DNA from: Sellimonas caecigallum | GTDB taxonomy: Bacteria; Bacillota; Clostridia; Lachnospirales; Lachnospiraceae | DNA length: 64,000 bases | Direction of reading: 5' to 3' | Assembly (NCBI RefSeq): GCF_045038405.1 | Contig: NZ_CP173660.1 | Coordinates: 1,984,001-2,048,000, forward strand | Shown: piece by piece, positions 59,551 through 64,000 of the stretch | How positions within the stretch are numbered: position 1 is the first letter of the stretch | Layout: the number at the start of each line of letters is the position of its first letter | Made by a program: the position numbers and the translations under genes | The notes under the pieces: generated by a model | Told to the model about the DNA's origin: nothing | What the model saw: the letters and a program-made list of their open reading frames with translations, nothing else | Database searches by the model: none

Positions 59551-61608
59551 TCAGAAGAGCAAAAGTCCGATATGGTAGACAAGGAAGGCAAATACCCAGG
59601 CAGTCACAAGCTGGAAAGCTGCAAAAGCGATGGTAATACGCATCTTCCCCACTTCCCGGTGGATGGTGGCCATTGTCGCCATACATGGCACATACAGAAG
59701 ACAAAATACCATAAGTGCATAGGCATTGATGGCTGTAAAGCCCATGGATCCGAGCACCTCTACCATGGAACTCATTCCGGCAGCAGTAGTAATATTGGCG
59801 ATTCCAAACAGTACGCTGCAGCTTGAGACAACCACTTCTTTTGCGGCGATACCCGAGATTAAAGCTACAATAATCTGCCAGTATCCGAGACCCACAGGGG
59901 CAAAAACCGGCTCGATCGCCTTGCCGATGATGGAGCCGAAACTTTCAGAAATATCGGACACCACACCGTGAGGACCGAGATTCATGATGCCCCACATGAC
60001 AATGGATGCGATGAAGATGACGGTGCCGGCTTTGGAAAGATAATCTTTGACCTTTTCCCACACATAGATGAAAATGGTGTGCGCGTTCGGCGATTTATAT
60101 TCCGGGAGCTCGATGAGGAGCGTCTGTTCTGCTTTGCTTCCATCAAGTTTCGATACGATAAAAGAGACTGCGATAGCCACAACGATGCCCAGAAGATACA
60201 GTGAGTAGCAGACGAGCATCTTATATTTTCCAAAAAACATGGATGAAAACAATACATAAATAGGAAGTCTTGCGCTGCATGACATAAACGGTGTTACAAG
60301 GATCGTCTTAAGACGGTCTTTTGGATGTTCCAGTGCGCGGGAAGCCATGACTGCAGGGACAGAGCAGCCGAATCCCAGAAGCAGCGGAATGAAAGCGCGC
60401 CCGGAAAGACCCAGGTGTCCCATCAGATCGTCCATGACATATGCGACACGTGACATATATCCACTGTCTTCCAGAAAAGCCAGCGCCAGGAACAGGATGA
60501 AGATGTTGGGGAGGAAGGTCAGGATCCCGCCTACTCCGGAAATGATCCCATCCACCACAAGAGACTGCAGGAGCGGGTTTGTACCGGCGGAAGAAAGCGC
60601 TCCGGAGACAAGGTCTGAGAACCATACAAGCCCAAGTTCAAAATATCCTTTCATCCAGTCTCCTACTGTGAAGGTAACAAAGAAAACAAAGGCCATGATT
60701 GCAAGAAAGATCGGAAGTCCAAGATATTTATCCGTCATGTAACGGTCAATCCTGTCTGTGGAAGCTGCCTTTGCGTCTTTGTTCACAAGCACTTCCTGGA
60801 TGATTTCTTCTATAAAGTCATACTTCTGATTGATGATATCTTTCTCATAGCTTCGGTCTGCGATCCCGCTCAAGTCTACAGGATGTTGTTTCATGACGGT
60901 CTCGTCGTGTTCGAGAAGCTTGATGGCGTGCCATCTTTTGTTTGGCAGATCCGGATTTTCGGCAGTGAGCCGGTCGATGAGGATATCAATCTTGTCCTCT
61001 ATCATGTCATCGTAAACCATGGCGTATTCATTGTGATGATTGTGCCTGTGTGAGGACTGCTGTTCTTTCTCCGCGTGATGATGGATCAGCGGATCCTGAC
61101 CGGTCAGCCCTTCGTGGTGCAGGACGGCATGAAGCAGGATAGAAAGACCGGTCTTTTTTCTCGCGGAAACCGGGATACATGGTATGCCAAGCATTTCCGG
61201 GAGGCGGTGCAGATCGATCTCCATGCCGCGTTCTTCCACGATATCCATCATGTTGAGTGCAAGGATGACCGGCTTTCCAAGCTCGATGAGCTGCAAAGTC
61301 AGATACAGGTTGCGTTCCAGGGAGGAAGCGTCCGCCACATCGATGATGACATCGATATCGCTGCTCATGATGCATTCCCGGGAAACGGTCTCTTCCATCG
61401 TGTAGGAAGTTAAGCTGTAAATTCCAGGAAGGTCTGTAAGCTTGATTTTCTGTCCTTCGTATTCTGTCATTCCCTCTTTTTTTTCCACTGTCACGCCAGG
61501 CCAGTTTGCAACTTTGAGATTTGCCCCGGTGTAGGCGTTGAAGAGGGTTGTCTTTCCGCAGTTTGGATTTCCGATAAAACCAACGTTTACTGTTTTGGAG
61601 TTTGGCAT
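59551..61608 (-). CDS. feoB: Ferrous iron transporter FeoB
   Basis: A 685-aa iron(II) importer. The N-terminal G domain has G1 GNPNCGKTT (13-21), G3 DLPG (59-62), G4 NMMD (119-122) and G5 PVSAR (146-150). A helical regulator domain follows, then the membrane part with two Gate regions (GCSVPAVMASRAL; later AAKEVVVSSCSVLFG). Between G domain and helical domain, residues 160-192 contain ten histidines, a probable metal-binding insert. It overlaps feoA by 22 bases. GGAGG lies 10 bases before the ATG. Confidence 0.97.
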   Translation of the reverse strand: MPNSKTVNVGFIGNPNCGKTTLFNAYTGANLKVANWPGVTVEKKEGMTEYEGQKIKLTDLPGIYSLTSYTMEETVSRECIMSSDIDVIIDVADASSLERNLYLTLQLIELGKPVILALNMMDIVEERGMEIDLHRLPEMLGIPCIPVSARKKTGLSILLHAVLHHEGLTGQDPLIHHHAEKEQQSSHRHNHHNEYAMVYDDMIEDKIDILIDRLTAENPDLPNKRWHAIKLLEHDETVMKQHPVDLSGIADRSYEKDIINQKYDFIEEIIQEVLVNKDAKAASTDRIDRYMTDKYLGLPIFLAIMAFVFFVTFTVGDWMKGYFELGLVWFSDLVSGALSSAGTNPLLQSLVVDGIISGVGGILTFLPNIFILFLALAFLEDSGYMSRVAYVMDDLMGHLGLSGRAFIPLLLGFGCSVPAVMASRALEHPKDRLKTILVTPFMSCSARLPIYVLFSSMFFGKYKMLVCYSLYLLGIVVAIAVSFIVSKLDGSKAEQTLLIELPEYKSPNAHTIFIYVWEKVKDYLSKAGTVIFIASIVMWGIMNLGPHGVVSDISESFGSIIGKAIEPVFAPVGLGYWQIIVALISGIAAKEVVVSSCSVLFGIANITTAAGMSSMVEVLGSMGFTAINAYALMVFCLLYVPCMATMATIHREVGKMRITIAFAAFQLVTAWVFAFLVYHIGLLLF

Positions 61609-61832
61609 GATACATTTTCCTCCACATCGATATGTTCGGCGATCCTTCTGCCGAGAGCAAAACGTGTGCCGCGGAAACGCACCGTCATAGCTCCCTTCTT
61701 GTCATTGTTCAATATCGTAACCGGCGCGCCTTCTGTAAGTCCAAGTGCTTCCAGGCGGCGCTCAAGGGCAAGCTCGAGACGAATGGATTTTACTGTGTAG
61801 GTCTGTCGGTTTTTTCCCATTTTCAGATTCAT
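61587..61832 (-). CDS. feoA: Ferrous iron transport protein FeoA
   Basis: An 81-aa SH3-like cytoplasmic partner of FeoB. The order YTVKSIRLELALERRLEALGLTEG, then VTILNN, then VRFRGTRFALGRRIAEHI is typical of FeoA. It regulates or assembles the transporter. ATG 61832 has AAAGGAGG 7 bases upstream. First gene of feoAB, overlapping feoB. No clear Fur box is visible. Confidence 0.95.
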   Translation of the reverse strand: MNLKMGKNRQTYTVKSIRLELALERRLEALGLTEGAPVTILNNDKKGAMTVRFRGTRFALGRRIAEHIDVEENVSCQTPKQ

Positions 61833-61912
61833 TTCTCTCCTCCTTTGCAAGTGTGCGGCCGGCAGTCTGTCGGAATATGTATAAACCGTGCCGAACTTTG
61901 CCGCACTTTAAT

Positions 61913-61941
61913 ATTATATAATAAATAATCTGAAGCGTAAA
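61913..61941 (-). promoter_or_regulatory. Probable feoAB promoter
   Basis: On the minus strand TTTACG (61941-61936), a 17-base spacer and TATAAT (61918-61913). The -10 is part of the palindrome TATTATATAATA (61912-61923), a possible site for a metal-dependent repressor. Confidence 0.5.
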
Positions 61942-61994
61942 CAAAATTGTGAGACGTATACAGCAGGGAAAACCGAATGCGCTCTATTTTTTTC

Positions 61995-62024
61995 TTGCAC
62001 ATGAATACAGTAATGTGATAAAAT
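61995..62024 (+). promoter_or_regulatory. leuCD promoter
   Basis: TTGCAC (61995-62000), an 18-base spacer and extended -10 TGATAAAAT (TAAAAT at 62019-62024). No T-box or leader peptide is seen in the short leader. Confidence 0.65.
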
Positions 62025-62057
62025 ATTTAGAAAAGTGACAGAGGAGGCGCGTACAAT

Positions 62058-63329
62058 ATGGGAATGACAATGACGCAGAAGATCCTTGCAGCGCATGCGG
62101 GACTTGAGTCTGTGGAGGCGGGACAGCTGATCGAAGCGAAATTGGATGTTGTAATGGCGAATGATATTACCGGGCCGATGGCAGTGCCTGTATTCAGAAA
62201 GATGGCCGATAAAGTGTTTGACAAAGACAAGGTAGTCCTTGTGCCAGATCATTTTACACCGAACAAGGATATCAAATCTGCCGAGAATTCCAAGTCAATC
62301 CGGGAATTTGCAAAAGAACAGGGACTGACCCACTATTATGAGATCGGACAGATGGGAATCGAGCATGCACTTCTCCCGGAAAAAGGAATTACAGTTGCGG
62401 GAGAGTGTATCATCGGTGCAGATTCACATACCTGTACATACGGAGCGCTTGGGGCATTCTCTACAGGCGTAGGGACGACAGACATCGCTACCGGCATGGC
62501 TATGGGAGAGCTGTGGTTTAAAGTGCCGTCTGCGATTCAGTTTGTGTTGAAAGGAAAACCTGGGAAATTTGTGAGCGGGAAAGATATCATCCTGCACATT
62601 ATCGGAAAGATCGGGGTAGACGGAGCGCTCTACAAATCCATGGAATTTGTAGGAGAAGGACTTTCCAATCTTTCGATGGACGACCGGTTTACAATGGCAA
62701 ATATGGCCATAGAAGCAGGTGCAAAGAATGGTATTTTCCTTGTGGATGAAAAGGCGGAAGCGTATATGAAAGAACATTCCGAAAAGGAATATAAGATCTA
62801 TACTCCGGATGAAGATGCCATCTACGATGAAGTGATCGAGATCGATCTGGCGGAAGTAAGACCGACAGTGGCATTTCCGCATCTTCCGGGGAACGCTCAC
62901 ACGATCGATGAGATCGAGGAGATGGAACCGATCCGGATCGACCAGGTAGTCATCGGATCTTGTACGAACGGGCGGATGGAAGACATGAGAAGAGCGGCGG
63001 CTGTCCTGAAAGGACACAAAGTGCATCCGGATGTGAGAGTTATCGTGATTCCAGGGACACAGAAGATTTATAAAGAGTGTCTGAAAGAAGGAATCGCAGA
63101 AATCTTTGTAGATGCGGGATGTGCGTTCAGCACGCCGAGCTGCGGCCCTTGCATGGGCGGACATATGGGTGTTCTGGCGGCAGGAGAGAAATGTGTGTCC
63201 ACTACAAACCGAAATTTTGTAGGAAGGATGGGACATGTGGACTCCCTGATCTATCTGGCCTCTCCGGAGACAGCGGCAGCGAGCGCCATCGCAGGATATA
63301 TTGCAAATCCAGAGAAAGTAGGTGCATAG
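62058..63329 (+). CDS. leuC: 3-isopropylmalate dehydratase large subunit
   Basis: A 423-aa aconitase-family enzyme that isomerises 2- to 3-isopropylmalate in leucine synthesis. It carries a [4Fe-4S] cluster: the cysteines are in IGSCTNGR and in the later PSCGPCMGGH pair. GADSHTCTYGALGAFSTGVGT reading (about residues 121-140) and VPDHFTPNK are further family blocks. This short two-subunit form is shared with homoaconitase, but the leuD partner follows after 3 bases. GAGGAGG precedes the ATG. Confidence 0.95.
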   Translation: MGMTMTQKILAAHAGLESVEAGQLIEAKLDVVMANDITGPMAVPVFRKMADKVFDKDKVVLVPDHFTPNKDIKSAENSKSIREFAKEQGLTHYYEIGQMGIEHALLPEKGITVAGECIIGADSHTCTYGALGAFSTGVGTTDIATGMAMGELWFKVPSAIQFVLKGKPGKFVSGKDIILHIIGKIGVDGALYKSMEFVGEGLSNLSMDDRFTMANMAIEAGAKNGIFLVDEKAEAYMKEHSEKEYKIYTPDEDAIYDEVIEIDLAEVRPTVAFPHLPGNAHTIDEIEEMEPIRIDQVVIGSCTNGRMEDMRRAAAVLKGHKVHPDVRVIVIPGTQKIYKECLKEGIAEIFVDAGCAFSTPSCGPCMGGHMGVLAAGEKCVSTTNRNFVGRMGHVDSLIYLASPETAAASAIAGYIANPEKVGA

Positions 63330-63332
63330 AAG

Positions 63333-63836
63333 ATGAAAGCAAAAGGACATGTGTTTAAATACGGGGACAATGTAGATACAGACGTGATCATTCCGGCACG
63401 TTACCTGAATTCTTTTGATGCGAAAGAGTTGGCATCTCATGCCATGGTGGATATTGATCCGGAATTCGCAGGCAAAGTAAAGCCGGGCGATATCATTGTG
63501 GCGAGAAAGAACTTCGGATGCGGATCATCCAGAGAACATGCGCCGCTTTGCCTGAAGACAGCGGGTGTAAGCTGTATCATCGCGGAGACGTTCGCCAGAA
63601 TCTTTTTCCGCAATTCCATCAACATCGGTCTGCCGATCATCGAGTGCAAAGAAGCGGCTATGGAAATTGAAGCCGGCGACGAGGTGGAGATCGATTTTGA
63701 CAGCGGAAAGATTTATGACCGCACGAAAGGAACAGAGTACCAGGGACAGCCGTTTCCGGAATTCATGCAGAAGATCATCTCTGCGGGCGGCCTTGTCAGC
63801 TATACAAATGAAAAAGTAAAAAGCGGTTCAAACTAA
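63333..63836 (+). CDS. leuD: 3-isopropylmalate dehydratase small subunit
   Basis: A 167-aa swivel-domain partner of LeuC. Signature blocks: GDNVDTDVIIPARYL (residues 11-25), NFGCGSSREHAP (about 60-71) with substrate-binding Ser/Arg, and FARIFFRNSINIGLP. Usual length for the archaeal/Clostridial type. Starts 3 bases after leuC. A terminator follows. Confidence 0.96.
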   Translation: MKAKGHVFKYGDNVDTDVIIPARYLNSFDAKELASHAMVDIDPEFAGKVKPGDIIVARKNFGCGSSREHAPLCLKTAGVSCIIAETFARIFFRNSINIGLPIIECKEAAMEIEAGDEVEIDFDSGKIYDRTKGTEYQGQPFPEFMQKIISAGGLVSYTNEKVKSGSN

Positions 63837-63853
63837 ATGATGGAAAACTACGA

Positions 63854-63886
63854 GGCGCAGCATTTATGAAGTGTTGCGCCTGTTTT
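63854..63886 (+). terminator. Terminator after leuD
   Basis: GGCGCAGCA pairs with TGTTGCGCC (one G-T pair, 63872-63880), followed by TGTTTT. Confidence 0.75.
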
Positions 63887-63924
63887 CGACATAGAAGATA
63901 ATTTACAGTGAAAGGGGAAACATT

Positions 63925-64000
63925 ATGAATGAAAAACAGACAAAGGGGAATGCGGCAGCGCTCCTGCCAATCGGAGTATTCCTTGTCATATTTTTGGGAT
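63925..64000 (+). CDS. N-terminus of a membrane transporter, probably NhaC family (cut by window end)
   Basis: Only 25 codons are visible. ATG 63925 has AAAGGGG about 8 bases upstream. The reading is a short charged start (MNEKQTKGN), then ALLPIGVFLVIFLG, a first membrane helix. Start and spacing resemble NhaC-family Na+/H+ antiporter-like proteins, but too little is present for certainty. It lies after the leuD terminator. Confidence 0.5.
   Translation, partial: MNEKQTKGNAAALLPIGVFLVIFLG

Noticed and set aside
61912..61923. TATTATATAATA as a Fur box for feoAB
   Set aside because: It does not match the 19-bp Fur consensus and contains the -10; kept only as a possible operator.

Overview
The window looks like a core-chromosome segment of a Lachnospiraceae-type gut Clostridium (phylum Bacillota). 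Strong AGGAGG ribosome-binding sites, sigma-A promoters, frequent hairpin/U-tract terminators, a DUF1846 protein, a DUF6465-like protein, a PerM-type permease, a proposed type-III homoserine kinase and an arabinose operon containing its own GntR/LacI-type AraR all fit that placement. The genus cannot be settled from sequence reading alone. I see no prophage, CRISPR array, restriction system or conjugative element. The only mobile element is one IS91-family insertion.

Layout. 1-2541 is the 3' part of a 23S rRNA gene, with no 5S gene after it. A terminator, a promoter, a solitary tRNA-Trp and a second terminator follow. 3.0-8.4 kb holds an orphan protein and a MarR regulator driving a heterodimeric ABC exporter. 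8.5-16.1 kb holds a DUF1846 protein (minus strand), then ftsH, uvrC, hprK and a ROK glucokinase. 16.1-23.1 kb carries a class A PBP, a YigZ protein, hpf, a PAP2 phosphatase and typA, mostly on the minus strand. 23.3-27.1 kb has a two-OB-fold SSB-like protein, dapA, dapB, a small lipoprotein and a eukaryotic-type HisA.

27.2-35.1 kb is one long operon: secA, prfB (programmed frameshift), an ACT-domain protein, hom, a proposed homoserine kinase and lysC (with an in-frame internal start). With dapA and dapB it covers much of the aspartate-family pathway. The IS91-like element sits at 35.2-36.7 kb. Next come an XRE regulator and a CYTH protein (minus), then a DJ-1 protein and a lipoprotein (plus). 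39.2-46.7 kb is the proteostasis block tig-clpP-clpX-lon-engB plus a permease. A Nudix gene follows, then a lysine riboswitch controlling an NhaC-family transporter, most likely for lysine.

49.3-55.8 kb is the L-arabinose cluster (FGGY kinase, araR, araD, araA, galM). 55.8-59.5 kb has a DUF6465-like protein, a membrane protein, a PHP-domain protein and an aldehyde dehydrogenase. 59.5-61.8 kb is feoA-feoB on the minus strand. The window closes with leuC-leuD and the first codons of a second probable NhaC-family transporter.

Only two stretches over 300 bases lack a protein gene: 2542-3053 (terminators, promoter, tRNA) and 47245-47654 (riboswitch, terminator, extra hairpin). No wholly new system is evident. 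The most distinctive signals are the L-box/NhaC unit, the eukaryotic-type HisA, the homoserine-kinase substitution, the internal lysC start, the small acidic gene travelling with the IS91-like transposase, and a perfect 13-bp inverted repeat running into a lipoprotein ribosome-binding site.
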